Assembly: GCA_038316435.1 (NCBI GenBank)
Contig: JBBQAQ010000004.1
Location: 1-64,000, forward strand
Source of the DNA: JACJXF01 sp038316435
GTDB lineage: Bacteria; Bacteroidota; Bacteroidia; Bacteroidales; GCA-2748055
Reading direction: 5' to 3'
DNA length: 64,000 nucleotides
This document shows positions 43,651-52,356 of this stretch, one piece after another (the first letter of the stretch is position 1; every line of letters starts with the position of its first letter). The position numbers were made by a program, and so were the translations under genes. The notes under the pieces are model-generated. The model was not told the DNA's origin and did no database searches. It saw only the letters and a program-made list of their open reading frames with translations.

Positions 43651-44598
43651 ATGTCAGAAACAGAGGGAACAGAACTTTATGAATCATTGGTATATTGCAA
43701 ACTCTGCCCTAGGGAATGCCATACAAATCGTTTATCGGGAAATTTAGGCTATTGCAAAGCTGGAGCAGGACTAGAGATAGCCTCAATTTCAGTTCACAAG
43801 GGAGAAGAACCAGTTATTAGTGGTCAGTTGGGAATTTGCAATGTGTTTTTTAGTCATTGTAATTTACAATGTATGTATTGCCAGAATTATCAGATTTCCA
43901 GCAACAATTGCCGGTTTGAGAATCGATATTTCACTATGAATGAAGCTGTTAACAATATTATCCACATCCTTGAACTTGGTGTGGAAAATCTTGGATTTGT
44001 ATCTCCCACTCATATGATTCCCCAGATGAAAGAGATAATCAGGGCAGTTCATAAAAAAAACCATAAACCGATAATCGTTTATAACAGTAATGGTTACGAT
44101 TCGGTTGAAATTCTGAAAACACTTGAAAATTGTGTGGATGTGTATCTTCCAGATTTTAAATATTCCGATAAGGAATTAGCAAGTAAATGGTCTGATGCTC
44201 CTGACTATCCTGCTATAGCGGAAAGAGCAATTACGGAGATGTACCGACAGAAAGGTAGCACATTAAGACTTAATGAAAATGGGATAGCTGAAAATGGCCT
44301 GATTATAAGGCATTTGGTTTTACCCGGAGAAGTAAACAACAGTCTGGGTGTGCTTAGGACTATCAGCGAGGAGTTGTCTGACAGGATTTCGATTTCATTG
44401 ATGTCACAATACCATCCAATTCCAAAAGTTGCAGGAATTAAATCCCTGAATCGCAGGCTTTTCCAGACGGAATACGATCAGGTTGTTGCCGAAATGGATA
44501 GGCTTGGATTTACAAAGGGCTGGATACAAGGCTTTGACAGCTCCGGGTATTATTTGCCGGACTTTGAATCGGAGAATCCATTTGAAGAGAGTAATTAA
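43651..44598 (+). CDS. radical SAM protein of the PflA-like (COG1313) group
   Basis: A 315-residue radical SAM enzyme. The [4Fe-4S]/SAM motif is CNLQCMYC (SHCNLQCMYCQNYQIS, near residue 73). Ahead of it is a cysteine-rich start (YCKLCPRECHTNRL and GYCKAG), which may hold a second cluster or zinc. The layout matches COG1313 proteins, which are annotated as pyruvate formate-lyase activating-like but have no established substrate. A GGAGGAAG sequence lies 10 bases before the ATG, an unusually strong ribosome site for this phylum. It stands alone between the MFS gene and a membrane protein gene. Confidence 0.85.
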   Translation: MSETEGTELYESLVYCKLCPRECHTNRLSGNLGYCKAGAGLEIASISVHKGEEPVISGQLGICNVFFSHCNLQCMYCQNYQISSNNCRFENRYFTMNEAVNNIIHILELGVENLGFVSPTHMIPQMKEIIRAVHKKNHKPIIVYNSNGYDSVEILKTLENCVDVYLPDFKYSDKELASKWSDAPDYPAIAERAITEMYRQKGSTLRLNENGIAENGLIIRHLVLPGEVNNSLGVLRTISEELSDRISISLMSQYHPIPKVAGIKSLNRRLFQTEYDQVVAEMDRLGFTKGWIQGFDSSGYYLPDFESENPFEESN

Positions 44599-44857
44599 TT
44601 TAATGAATAAGGATACTTATCATAATATTTCTTCTATTGCTTCCTTATCAATCCATTATGTCTACTAAGTTTTTGAGAATCCCGTATAAATTATATCTGT
44701 AAATTGGTCAAAAAAGATCATAAAATAGTTACAATTATTTGATTAGAGAATATGGATAATTTATCTTGCCTTGGTTTTGACAAATTTGATAGTGACATTT
44801 TCAAAACTCAGGGTAGCCGAAAACTGTAAAGAGTAGGCAAAAAAAAAACATTCTATT

Positions 44858-45202
44858 ATGGGAACATCAGCATTTTTTTCACTGGCAATTTTTGTTCTGA
44901 TAATTGCCTCCATGTGGGTAGTTTTTACAAAAGCCGGTAAACCCGGATGGGCGGCAATTGTGCCGATTTACAACATTATTGTTTTCATTGAAATATCGGG
45001 AAAACCAGTATGGTGGATCGTGCTTTTTCTGATCCCTGGAGTCAATTTGGTTTTCATGATCTGGGTTTTGAATATGTTTGTGAAAAGTTTTGGAAAAGGA
45101 GTAGGTTTTACGATTGGAATGATATTACTTTCTCCTGTTTTCATGGCAATTTTGGCTTTCGGGGATGCAAAATACTTAGGCCCAGCCGGAAAAAAAGCCT
45201 GA
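44858..45202 (+). CDS. DUF5684-type small membrane protein
   Basis: A 114-residue membrane protein with four short helices. FTKAGKPGWAAIVPIYNIIV and WWIVLFLIPGVNLVFMIWV and the tail FGDAKYLGP are the hallmarks of a widely annotated small family (DUF5684, sometimes labelled signal peptidase-like). Its function is unknown. Start ATG at 44858, after a 260-base gap with nothing else visible. A strong terminator follows. Confidence 0.78.
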   Translation: MGTSAFFSLAIFVLIIASMWVVFTKAGKPGWAAIVPIYNIIVFIEISGKPVWWIVLFLIPGVNLVFMIWVLNMFVKSFGKGVGFTIGMILLSPVFMAILAFGDAKYLGPAGKKA

Positions 45203-45226
45203 TTGTTCTCAAGTAATTAAAACTTT

Positions 45227-45272
45227 AAACCCTGAAATGTAGAATTCTATTACATTTCAGGGTTTTGTTTTT
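45227..45272 (+). terminator. strong rho-independent terminator, possibly bidirectional
   Basis: AAACCCTGAAATGTA (45227-45241) is the exact reverse complement of TACATTTCAGGGTTT (45251-45265), a 15-bp stem with a 9-base loop, and T-rich sequence follows. It begins 25 bases after the membrane protein's stop codon. The A-rich left side would let it work for minus-strand transcription too. Confidence 0.9.
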
Positions 45273-45298
45273 TTGAATAACCTAAAACTGATTAATTT

Positions 45299-45463
45299 TT
45301 ATTGTTCGAAAGGAAGCCAAACCTTCATTTTCCCTGCTTCACGTTTATCCCAGACATAATACGGGATCAGAAAATATTTCTTTTGCTCTTCAATTGCCTA
45401 TACGATTTTTAATTCCAGTTGAATCGAATCCCCTGAAATTCTCAAAGCTAGTATTTCCGGTTA
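45299..45463 (-). pseudogene. 3' relic of a GH127-like (DUF1680) glycoside hydrolase
   Basis: On the minus strand, ending at TAA (45301-45299), the frame reads EEQKKYFLIPYYVWDKREAG then KMKVWLPFEQ. This resembles the C-terminus of GH127/DUF1680 enzymes (IPYYAWDNR...MKVWLP). Upstream the same frame gives PEILALRISGDSIQLELKIV, interrupted by an in-frame TAG just before AIEEQ. Only about 55 codons survive, so it is a dead fragment. The rest of 45203-45696 contains the terminator and AT-rich DNA. Confidence 0.55.
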
Positions 45464-45696
45464 TTTGAAGGGAATCGAAATTAAATTTTTGAATCAATTT
45501 GCAACTGAATAAGTATACTCACTTTTTTTCCGGGGGACATTCAAAAAGAGTTGAGAAAATATCCTTCTGATTATCCATAAGCATTATAAACAGACATTTA
45601 GAAAAATCATTTCGATCTTTTTCACTTCAAAATCATCAGTGTTTTCGTACTTTAGCTAATACAGTAGCTGATACAAATTCAATTAATATCTAAGCC

Positions 45697-46398
45697 ATGA
45701 ATATCGAAGCATTTTCTAAAGTCAGCTATGGCATTTATGCTGTTTGTTCCAGATCAGGTGAAAAACTTAATGGATATATTTCAAATACGGTTTTTCAGGT
45801 AACCTCTGAACCTGCTCAGTTTGCCATCTCTTGCAGCAAGAATAATTATACTGCCGGAATGATTTCGGAAAGTAAGGCTTTTTCCATCTCAGTCTTGGAT
45901 AAAGATACAGGGCCTTCGATTTTCGGAAGTTTTGGTTATCGCTCAGGAAAAGATATTGATAAATTCAAAGATGTAAAGTATAAAACAGGTCAAACCGGAA
46001 CTCCTATTCTGTTAGAAGATACAATTGCCTGGTTTGAATGCAGGCTAATAAATACATTTGACATGGGAAGTCATATGTTGTTTATAGGTGAGGTGGTAGA
46101 TTCGGAGATGTGCTATGCCGACCAAGAATCATTAAGTTATGCTTACTATCGAGAATTCAAAAAAGGTAAAGCACCCAAAAATGCCCCAACTTATATCGAT
46201 GAATCAAAAGCAATTTCAAAGTCCAAAGAAATTAAATTGGACAAATACTATTGTCCTGCCTGCGGTTACGTGTACGACCCATTAGTTGGAGACCCCGACT
46301 CAGGTATTGCGCCAGGTACCAGTTTCGAAGATATACCTGCCAACTGGATTTGCCCTATATGCGGAACAGAAAAAGGTGATTTCGTGAAAGTTAAATAG
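45697..46398 (+). CDS. flavin reductase-rubredoxin fusion (high-molecular-weight rubredoxin)
   Basis: A 233-residue fusion. Residues 1-165 form a flavin reductase-like FMN domain (FSKVSYGIYAVCSRSGEKLN; NGYISNTVFQVTSEPAQFAI). Residues about 180-233 are a complete rubredoxin with the iron ligands in YYCPACGYVYDP and NWICPICGTEK. This matches the high-molecular-weight rubredoxin of anaerobes, which passes electrons from NAD(P)H to oxygen- or NO-reducing flavodiiron proteins or to rubrerythrin. The rubrerythrin gene lies 78 bases downstream, so the pair is probably a peroxide-reduction module. A flavodiiron protein gene is absent from the window. Confidence 0.9.
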   Translation: MNIEAFSKVSYGIYAVCSRSGEKLNGYISNTVFQVTSEPAQFAISCSKNNYTAGMISESKAFSISVLDKDTGPSIFGSFGYRSGKDIDKFKDVKYKTGQTGTPILLEDTIAWFECRLINTFDMGSHMLFIGEVVDSEMCYADQESLSYAYYREFKKGKAPKNAPTYIDESKAISKSKEIKLDKYYCPACGYVYDPLVGDPDSGIAPGTSFEDIPANWICPICGTEKGDFVKVK

Positions 46399-46476
46399 TT
46401 CTTTTATCTCCATTCTGTCCCTGTAAAACTATCAATATCTAATACTTACCATATATATTTTCAAAATAAATTAATC

Positions 46477-47055
46477 ATGAATAAAAGTTTAAAAGGAAGC
46501 AGAACAGAGCAAAATTTGCTCAAAGCATTTGCAGGTGAATCACAAGCAAGAAACCGTTATGAGTTTGCTGCTACAGTTGCAAAAAAAGAAGGATATGTGC
46601 AGATCAGCAATATCTTTCAGAAGACAGCCAATCAGGAAAAAGAACATGCTAAACGCTTTTTTAAATTTCTCGAGGGAGGCGAAGCTGAGATTACCGCAAG
46701 TTATCCTGCAGGTAAAATAGGAACCACCGCTGAAAATTTAAAGGCTGCCGCAATGGGAGAGAATGAAGAATGGTCAAAACTTTATCCCACTTTTGCTGAA
46801 ATAGCCAAGGAAGAAGGCTTTCCTGAGATTTCAGTCGCCTTTAAAATGATTGCTAAAGTCGAAGTTGAACATGAAAAAAGGTATCTGAAACTACTTAAAA
46901 ATCTCGAAGAAGGAAGTGTTTTCAAGAAAAAAGAAAAAGTAAGATGGACATGTACTAATTGCGGGTATGTTCATGAAGGAGAAAATGCTTTGGATACCTG
47001 CCCAGCTTGCCTTCATCCAAAAGAATATTTTGAGCTTGAAGAAGTAAATTATTAG
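46477..47055 (+). CDS. rbr: rubrerythrin
   Basis: A 192-residue rubrerythrin. The N-terminal four-helix domain carries the diiron ligands as two ExxH-type elements (AFAGESQARNRYEFAA; ANQEKEHAKRF; KVEVEHEKRYLKLL), and the C-terminal rubredoxin-like site is CTNCGYVHEG...CPACLHPKEYF. It reduces hydrogen peroxide in anaerobes using electrons from rubredoxin. Length and motifs are normal. It lies directly after the flavin reductase-rubredoxin gene, its likely electron donor, and ends at a strong terminator. Confidence 0.96.
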   Translation: MNKSLKGSRTEQNLLKAFAGESQARNRYEFAATVAKKEGYVQISNIFQKTANQEKEHAKRFFKFLEGGEAEITASYPAGKIGTTAENLKAAAMGENEEWSKLYPTFAEIAKEEGFPEISVAFKMIAKVEVEHEKRYLKLLKNLEEGSVFKKKEKVRWTCTNCGYVHEGENALDTCPACLHPKEYFELEEVNY

Positions 47056-47063
47056 GATAAAAT

Positions 47064-47094
47064 AAGGCCATGGTCTGATAACCATGGCCTTTAT
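47064..47094 (+). terminator. rho-independent terminator after rubrerythrin
   Basis: AAGGCCATGGT (47064-47074) pairs exactly with ACCATGGCCTT (47081-47091) around a 6-base loop, 9 bases after the stop codon. The T-run is weak (TTATTAT), but stem and position are convincing. Confidence 0.85.
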
Positions 47095-47160
47095 TATAAA
47101 TTGGCATGTTACAATGTGTTATTTCTACTTCCATTTTTGCATGGAGTGAGTTATTTTTTG

Positions 47161-47168
47161 TACCTTTG
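47161..47168 (+). promoter_or_regulatory. candidate -7 promoter box TACCTTTG
   Basis: TACCTTTG fits TAnnTTTG and is preceded by a T-rich stretch ending TTTTTTG. It lies 87 bases before the membrane protein gene at 47255 and just after the rubrerythrin terminator, a sensible promoter position. Confidence 0.45.
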
Positions 47169-47254
47169 ACAACTCAGTTACTATTGATTTCAATTTATAT
47201 AATAGACTGAATATAAACTAATTAGTACGAATCAAACCAAAGTAATTTGTTTGC

Positions 47255-47884
47255 ATGACCAAAACTAACGACTATTCGGCGAGTATACGAAGACTTCCTG
47301 AGGAAAAGCTCAGAGAATACATAGAAAGACCGGATGGATTTCATGATGAAGCCATTTTAGCTGCTCTATGGGAATTAGCTAGCAGGAGACCTCTTTTGAA
47401 GAAAGAGCTTAAACTGGAAAATGAAATAGCAGAACGGATTAAAACACCTGAATTGATTGTCTACAATGATACTGTATCCAATACCGCAGTAATTCAATCC
47501 AGTATTCCCAATTTATACTCGATACGATCCATTCAGATATTTTCAGTTTTATTTTCCGTGTTTGCAGGAGGTATCCTGATGGCAATAAATTTCAACAGAA
47601 CTACTCAAAAAACTGAAGCTTACAAAGTTCTTGGATTCTCGCTTTTATACAGTGTTATGGCGATGCTTATTTTTGCTTTACTTGGCACTCAGTCGCCAAT
47701 TTTATCCGTTGTACTAAACCTTATTGGTGCTTTTCTAATTGATGAGTTATTCTGGAAAAGAGTTTTCGGAAAAGAATATAAATTTAATAAGCAACAGATA
47801 TGGACTGCTCTTTTAGTTGGACTAATTGTAGTATCTCCCCTACTTTATTATATGATAAAATCCGGTACATTGCCAACATTCTAA
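47255..47884 (+). CDS. membrane protein of unknown function
   Basis: A 209-residue protein I do not recognise. Residues 1-75 are soluble and charged (ASIRRLPEEKLREYIERPDG; EAILAALWELASRRPLLKKE), a start that resembles small helical domains found in other Bacteroidota membrane proteins. Four hydrophobic helices follow (about 90-110, 122-142, 147-165, 182-202). It lies 15 bases upstream of a Dabb-domain protein gene, so the two are probably co-transcribed. No function is proposed. Confidence 0.7.
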   Translation: MTKTNDYSASIRRLPEEKLREYIERPDGFHDEAILAALWELASRRPLLKKELKLENEIAERIKTPELIVYNDTVSNTAVIQSSIPNLYSIRSIQIFSVLFSVFAGGILMAINFNRTTQKTEAYKVLGFSLLYSVMAMLIFALLGTQSPILSVVLNLIGAFLIDELFWKRVFGKEYKFNKQQIWTALLVGLIVVSPLLYYMIKSGTLPTF

Positions 47885-47899
47885 TAAATTGCACTAATT

Positions 47900-48304
47900 A
47901 TGCAAAGAATAACTTTTATTAAATCCCTTGGCCTAATGGCAGGTCTTATAAGTATTCCATTCACAAGTTTAAAGGCTCAGAATCAAATGAAAAAAGTTAA
48001 TTTCAGGCATGTTGTATATTTCTGGCTAAACAATCCTGAGGACACATCAGAGCGCAAGCTATTCCTGAATAACCTCAAGGAATTTATTAATAGTATGAAC
48101 AATATTCAGGATGCTTTTATTGGTGCTCCCGCAAATACAAAGAGAGACGTTGTAGATAACTCTTATCAGTATTCTTTAAACCTTGGATTTGAGAATAAGG
48201 CAGAACAGGATATTTATCAGGATCATCCTCTTCATAAGAAATTCATTGAGAAATCAGCACATTTATGGAATCGGGTATTGGTTTATGATTCTGTAGAAGT
48301 TTAA
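47900..48304 (+). CDS. exported Dabb-family (stress-responsive A/B barrel) protein
   Basis: A 134-residue protein with a signal peptide (about 1-26, ending LKAQ) followed by one alpha/beta barrel of the Dabb family (FRHVVYFWLNNPEDTSERK; YQYSLNLGFENKAEQDIYQD; HPLHKKFIEK). The leading His of RHVVYF and the HPLHKKF stretch are usual in the family. The biochemical role is not known; most are cytoplasmic, so the signal peptide is notable but common in Bacteroidota. Confidence 0.85.
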   Translation: MQRITFIKSLGLMAGLISIPFTSLKAQNQMKKVNFRHVVYFWLNNPEDTSERKLFLNNLKEFINSMNNIQDAFIGAPANTKRDVVDNSYQYSLNLGFENKAEQDIYQDHPLHKKFIEKSAHLWNRVLVYDSVEV

Positions 48305-48353
48305 TATTTTTTGTTCTTAATTATTAATCCCAGGAAATAATAAACTATCTAAA

Positions 48354-48884
48354 TTATTCTTTGATAAAATCAAGAATTTTTGAAGAAAAGGGTTTTTCAC
48401 GGGAAGAAATTACATTCTCTATATTTCCTTCCTTACTTATCAGGTATTTTTGAAAATTCCATCTTACCTTTGAATCTGCACTTCCATTTAAGCTCCTTTG
48501 CGTCAACCACTTGTAAACCGGATGCATTTCTTTCCCTCTGACTTTAACTTTACTCATCATTGGAAAGCTTACGCCGTATGTAAGCTGGCAAAACTCCTTG
48601 ATTTCTTTTTCGGTTCCCGATTCCTGTTTTAAGAAATCATTTGAGGGAAATCCAAGGATAACAAAACCCTTATCGTTGTAATCTTTATATAATTTTTCAA
48701 GGTCTTCATACTGAGGTGTAAAACCGCATTTAGATGCTACATTAACTATCATCACCTTTTTTCCTTTGAGTGACGAGAAATTAAACGGTTCTCCGTCAAT
48801 GGTTTTGCAAGCCAAATTATAGAATGACACGGGTTGCTGTACTTTTACAGTTTTGTCGGGTTTCAAAAAATCGAAAAGAGCCAT
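48354..48884 (-). CDS. glutathione peroxidase-family thiol peroxidase
   Basis: A 176-residue Cys-type glutathione peroxidase homologue. The peroxidatic Cys is in NVASKCGFTPQYEDL; there is no selenocysteine. The Trp and Asn of the active site appear in VRWNFQKYLI. The usual resolving Cys in the GFPCNQF motif is Ser here (GFPSNDF), so recycling by thioredoxin would need Cys95-like FCQLTY or another thiol. It detoxifies peroxides in the cytoplasm. It stands alone and is convergent with the preceding gene. Confidence 0.9.
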   Translation of the reverse strand: MALFDFLKPDKTVKVQQPVSFYNLACKTIDGEPFNFSSLKGKKVMIVNVASKCGFTPQYEDLEKLYKDYNDKGFVILGFPSNDFLKQESGTEKEIKEFCQLTYGVSFPMMSKVKVRGKEMHPVYKWLTQRSLNGSADSKVRWNFQKYLISKEGNIENVISSREKPFSSKILDFIKE

Positions 48885-49058
48885 AATTGTTTAGAATCAG
48901 ATGCAAAGATAGATAATATTATAAATAGAATGAGTATTTCATGATGAGCATCATCCGGTTCAAAACTTAAAAATATCAATTAATCGACTTAGTGTTTTGG
49001 CGAACCATTTTTTGTCACCAAACCACCAAGTAGTAAACGCGATATAAACCATTTAATT

Positions 49059-49427
49059 TTAGGCTGTTACAAAGGGTTTGTACTTGTCATAATTGACTAT
49101 AAGTAGAAATAGGTTCAATGCAACCAATAACAATCCTATTCCTGGTCTTCCTGCAATGAAAACTTCAAACATTAAGATATTAAGACTTATTGGGGCAAGC
49201 AGAACAAAGGCAAGGGTTCTGCGGAAATTAAGCATTATTAATAGACTCAGGCATATTTCAATAATTTTTAAAACAACAAAAAAGCCAGAGGAAATCAGAA
49301 TTCCAATATATGCGGCGGCAGGACCTTCCATTGCAGGCATTGGAATAAAGTTAAAAAAGAAGTTTAATCCAAAGACCAGAAAAGGTAGAGCTAATAAATA
49401 GCTTGCGACAATTGTTACAATTTTCAT
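49059..49427 (-). CDS. DoxX-like small membrane protein
   Basis: A 122-residue protein with four hydrophobic helices. ASYLLALPFLVFGLNFFFNF and the tail LLVALNLFLLIVNYDKYKP fit the DoxX/DoxD-like superfamily. The function of these proteins is poorly known. Start ATG at 49427. It is divergent from the corA leader region. Confidence 0.7.
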   Translation of the reverse strand: MKIVTIVASYLLALPFLVFGLNFFFNFIPMPAMEGPAAAYIGILISSGFFVVLKIIEICLSLLIMLNFRRTLAFVLLAPISLNILMFEVFIAGRPGIGLLLVALNLFLLIVNYDKYKPFVTA

Positions 49428-49630
49428 TTTGTTTTTGTTATTTGATTATTTTTTTTTAATCCTTCATTACTTGGGGATTGTGCCGTATAAACACGGTTTC
49501 GCTTATAAGGTTCATACTTTTTAGCTTTAATTTTAAGTTAAAAAATAAACTGAAAAATTTGATGGTGATTTTTTTATTCAAACCTGACTAAAAAAAAACA
49601 CAAAGGCTTTTTATTTCTTGATTCAAATAG

Positions 49631-49770
49631 TACATTTGCAGGCAAATCAATACCATCTCTAATATGGATGAGGTTCCGTTATACCGTTTACATGATTTAT
49701 TAACCCTATCATAGGGAGGAACTTCTTTTGTCGGATGACCTCCAGATGATAAAAATTTGAGGAGGTTGTT
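49631..49770 (+). promoter_or_regulatory. promoter and structured 5' leader of corA, candidate cis-regulatory RNA
   Basis: TACATTTG at 49631-49638 is a TAnnTTTG box, so the transcript would have a leader of about 125 bases. In it GAGGTTCC (49670-49677) pairs with GGAACTTC (49718-49725), enclosing a CCCTA/TAGGG hairpin (49704-49716). ACCTCC (49738-49743) can pair with GGAGGT (49761-49766), which is the Shine-Dalgarno sequence five bases before the ATG. The same CCTCC could instead pair with GGAGG at 49715-49719. Mutually exclusive pairings that hide or free the ribosome site are typical of translational riboswitches. It matches no metal riboswitch I know. Confidence 0.55.
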
Positions 49771-50703
49771 ATGATCACATACTGGAAAAACCAAAACGGT
49801 CTGGTTCAAATCCGGCAGTTCGAAAAAGATTGCTGGATGAATGTAGTAAACCCGACCCCTTCCGAGGTTTCCATGTTAATTAATAAATTTAAGGTTCCAG
49901 AAGAGATTGTTACCGACGTGCTTGACACCGATGAACGCTCAAGGCTTGAGGTAGAAGGCAAATGGTTACTCATTATTATTCGTATTCCCATTCACGATCC
50001 CAATAGCACTTCCCAACCATTTTATACTGTTCCTTTGGGAGTTCTTCTTTCCAATAATTTTATGATGACGCTTTGTGCTCAGGAAAGTGATGTTATTCGT
50101 GAGTTAACAAGATACCCCTATAGCCAGAAGATTAACCTGAATGATAAAGACGATTTTATTATGCACCTGTTTTTAAGATCAGCCACATCCTATCTTAAAA
50201 ATCTGAAACAAATCAGCATTACATCGAATCAAATTGAAAAAGACCTAAGCAAACTCGCTAAAAATGAGGTGCTTCATAAAGTTCTTGGCATGGAGAAATG
50301 TTTGGTGTATTTTATAACCTCATTGAAATCCAATGAGCTGCTTCTTGCTAAAATCCGATCATCCCGCTACCCAATATTAAACTCTGTTAATGAAGACGAT
50401 CTTGAAGATGTTATCATTGAAAATAAACAGGCAATAGAGATGGCGAATATCTATAGCGATATTCAGAAAAGTATGATGAATGCTTATTCATCTATAATCT
50501 CAAATAACCTTAACGTTATTATGAAGCGACTAACATCAATCACAATTGTTGTTGCTATTCCAACACTTGTTGCCAGTCTGTTTGGAATGAACTTACTCAA
50601 TTTTCTGGAGGCAAATCCTTATGGTTTTGGCATTGCCCTTGGAATCGCATTGTCCACAACTGTTATTATGATTTTACTTTTCAGAAAACTAAATTGGTTC
50701 TAG
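49771..50703 (+). CDS. corA: CorA-family magnesium/cobalt transporter
   Basis: A 310-residue channel of the CorA family. A soluble N-terminal alpha/beta domain with long helices is followed by two C-terminal membrane helices. The selectivity signature GMN is in SLFGMNLLNF between them. The conserved WMNVVNPTPSEV and DTDERSRLEVEGKWL elements are present near the N-terminus. It forms a pentamer in the inner membrane for Mg2+ (or Co2+/Ni2+) entry. The ATG at 49771 has a strong GGAGG Shine-Dalgarno, unusual here, that may be masked by the leader. Confidence 0.93.
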   Translation: MITYWKNQNGLVQIRQFEKDCWMNVVNPTPSEVSMLINKFKVPEEIVTDVLDTDERSRLEVEGKWLLIIIRIPIHDPNSTSQPFYTVPLGVLLSNNFMMTLCAQESDVIRELTRYPYSQKINLNDKDDFIMHLFLRSATSYLKNLKQISITSNQIEKDLSKLAKNEVLHKVLGMEKCLVYFITSLKSNELLLAKIRSSRYPILNSVNEDDLEDVIIENKQAIEMANIYSDIQKSMMNAYSSIISNNLNVIMKRLTSITIVVAIPTLVASLFGMNLLNFLEANPYGFGIALGIALSTTVIMILLFRKLNWF

Positions 50704-51132
50704 TTCTGTTTTTCGTGATTATTATTCATTTCTAAATCAGTGTCGTTTAGATAAATGAACTAGTCAATAACATTGTAATCTGAGAAAAATCAAACTATTT
50801 AATATTTCGCTGCGGTTCAACGTGGAGCCGCACCGAAACATTATTGATTTGCAATTCTTTTTTTAATAGGTATAAGATTTTATAAGTTAACCGCAACCCA
50901 TCGCTTAACTGAACGATGTTGATTTCTAAATTCTCAATTAAATGGAAATTTTTGATCATTGGAATTAATGCGTTTTATAATAAAAAAAGTTTTTTTGAAC
51001 TGATATCTTTTTTATAACAGATTTCTAGTTTTGATTATTCTTTTGTCTTTTTCCAGTTGTCAATTCTCTTTATCCGATTAACAACATATCTTTATCGAAT
51101 AATTTATCGAAAACTCTAATCTCTTATACTTA
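50704..51132. other. 429-base intergenic region without a recognised gene
   Basis: AT-rich sequence. One GC-rich hairpin stands out near 50810-50833 (GCGGTTC / GAGCCGC, imperfect). No relic that I can identify, no terminator with a T-run and no clear promoter was found. Confidence 0.4.
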
Positions 51133-52077
51133 ATGAAAGCAGCGATAATTGAGCAATACGGCGGACCTGAGGTAATAAAAATTGCAGAAGTACCAAAGCC
51201 TGTTCCCAGGCCTGGTGAAGTATTAATTAAAGTTTATGCCGCATCCGTTAATCCTGTTGACTGGAAAATCAGAAAAGGAAATCTTAAAATGATGCTTAAT
51301 AAAAGATTTCCTAAGATATTGGGAATTGAAGTGTCGGGGACTGTTGAAGAACTTGGGGAAAATGTTACTGCTTTTTCCATAGGTCAGAGAGTTTTTGCAG
51401 GAATGAGTTACGAGGGGAAAGGGTATGCCGAATTTACCGTTGCTGAGGCAGGAAGGGTAATTGCAATACCAGAAAATATAAGCTATGAAGAAGCTTCTAC
51501 CATGGCTGTTGCCGGTATGACTGCTATTCAGGGTTTACGAAATAAAGGTAGAATTAAATCTGGAATGGATGTAATTATTAATGGAGCTTCGGGAGGTGTT
51601 GGTACTTATGCACTTCAAATTGCAAAAGTTCTTGGGGCAAAAGTTACCGCCGTATGCAGTGCAAAAAACTTTGATCTTGTAAAAAGTCTGGGTGCAGACG
51701 TGATTATTGACTATAAAGAAGTTGATTTTACAAAGCTGCCAAAAAAATACAATATAGTTTTTGACGCTGTTGGGTACAGAACCTTTTGGCAAACCAGAAG
51801 AGTATTAAAGAAAAAAGGTATTTATGTAAACATAAGTCCTTCGATCCCACTTTATATTACTTCAATGATCACACGTTTGAATCCGGGTAAAAAATCAAAA
51901 GGATTCATGCTTCATCCGGAAATGCATGATTTGGAAGAAGTCATGAATATGATTGCCGATAAGAAAATAAAGGTGGTTATCGATAAAGTGTTTCCTCTCG
52001 AAAAACTTGCAGAGGCACATCAATATAGTGAAAGCGAAAGAGCAAAAGGAAAAATCATAATTTCAATTAAGCATTAG
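51133..52077 (+). CDS. zinc-independent alcohol dehydrogenase / quinone oxidoreductase-like MDR protein
   Basis: A 314-residue medium-chain dehydrogenase/reductase. The N-terminal GroES-like part is visible (MKAAIIEQYGGPEVIKIAEV; AASVNPVDWKIRKGNL), followed by a Rossmann fold with INGASGGVGTYALQIAKVLGA. The zinc-binding cysteines and histidines of true alcohol dehydrogenases are absent, placing it in the quinone oxidoreductase (QOR/zeta-crystallin) branch, usually NADPH-dependent reduction of quinones or enones. No operon partner. Length is normal. Confidence 0.9.
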   Translation: MKAAIIEQYGGPEVIKIAEVPKPVPRPGEVLIKVYAASVNPVDWKIRKGNLKMMLNKRFPKILGIEVSGTVEELGENVTAFSIGQRVFAGMSYEGKGYAEFTVAEAGRVIAIPENISYEEASTMAVAGMTAIQGLRNKGRIKSGMDVIINGASGGVGTYALQIAKVLGAKVTAVCSAKNFDLVKSLGADVIIDYKEVDFTKLPKKYNIVFDAVGYRTFWQTRRVLKKKGIYVNISPSIPLYITSMITRLNPGKKSKGFMLHPEMHDLEEVMNMIADKKIKVVIDKVFPLEKLAEAHQYSESERAKGKIIISIKH

Positions 52078-52289
52078 TTTTCAGTTTTTAATTAAACCTG
52101 AGGAAATCTGAAAGTTCAAAGCTGCCTTTCATGCTAAAACCACGTCAAAAGGGAGCTGAAAATACTTGTTCAGGTATGTTGGCTTTTGAAGTAAAAGCTT
52201 CTAAATGCATGTTTTTCAATGTTTTATTAATATTTTAAAAAAAAATCACATTTTTTTTTATTCTTTAGGTTTTTTAAAAACTAAAAAAA

Positions 52290-52297
52290 TATATTTG
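52290..52297 (+). promoter_or_regulatory. candidate -7 promoter box TATATTTG
   Basis: TATATTTG matches TAnnTTTG, 60 bases before the acidic protein gene at 52357. The region upstream (52078-52289) is AT-rich and shows no other feature. Confidence 0.45.
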
Positions 52298-52356
52298 CTG
52301 TATGCTAATGAAGCAAACGCATGAACCGAGAAAAGAAAATTAACATTCATTAGATC

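Noticed and set aside
48354..48884. Possible selenocysteine in the glutathione peroxidase homologue
   Set aside because: The peroxidatic position is a normal cysteine codon (SKCGFTPQ) and there is no in-frame TGA.
49803..49815. GGTTCAAATCC, the T-loop motif of a tRNA
   Set aside because: It lies inside the corA coding sequence and no acceptor or anticodon stem pairs around it.
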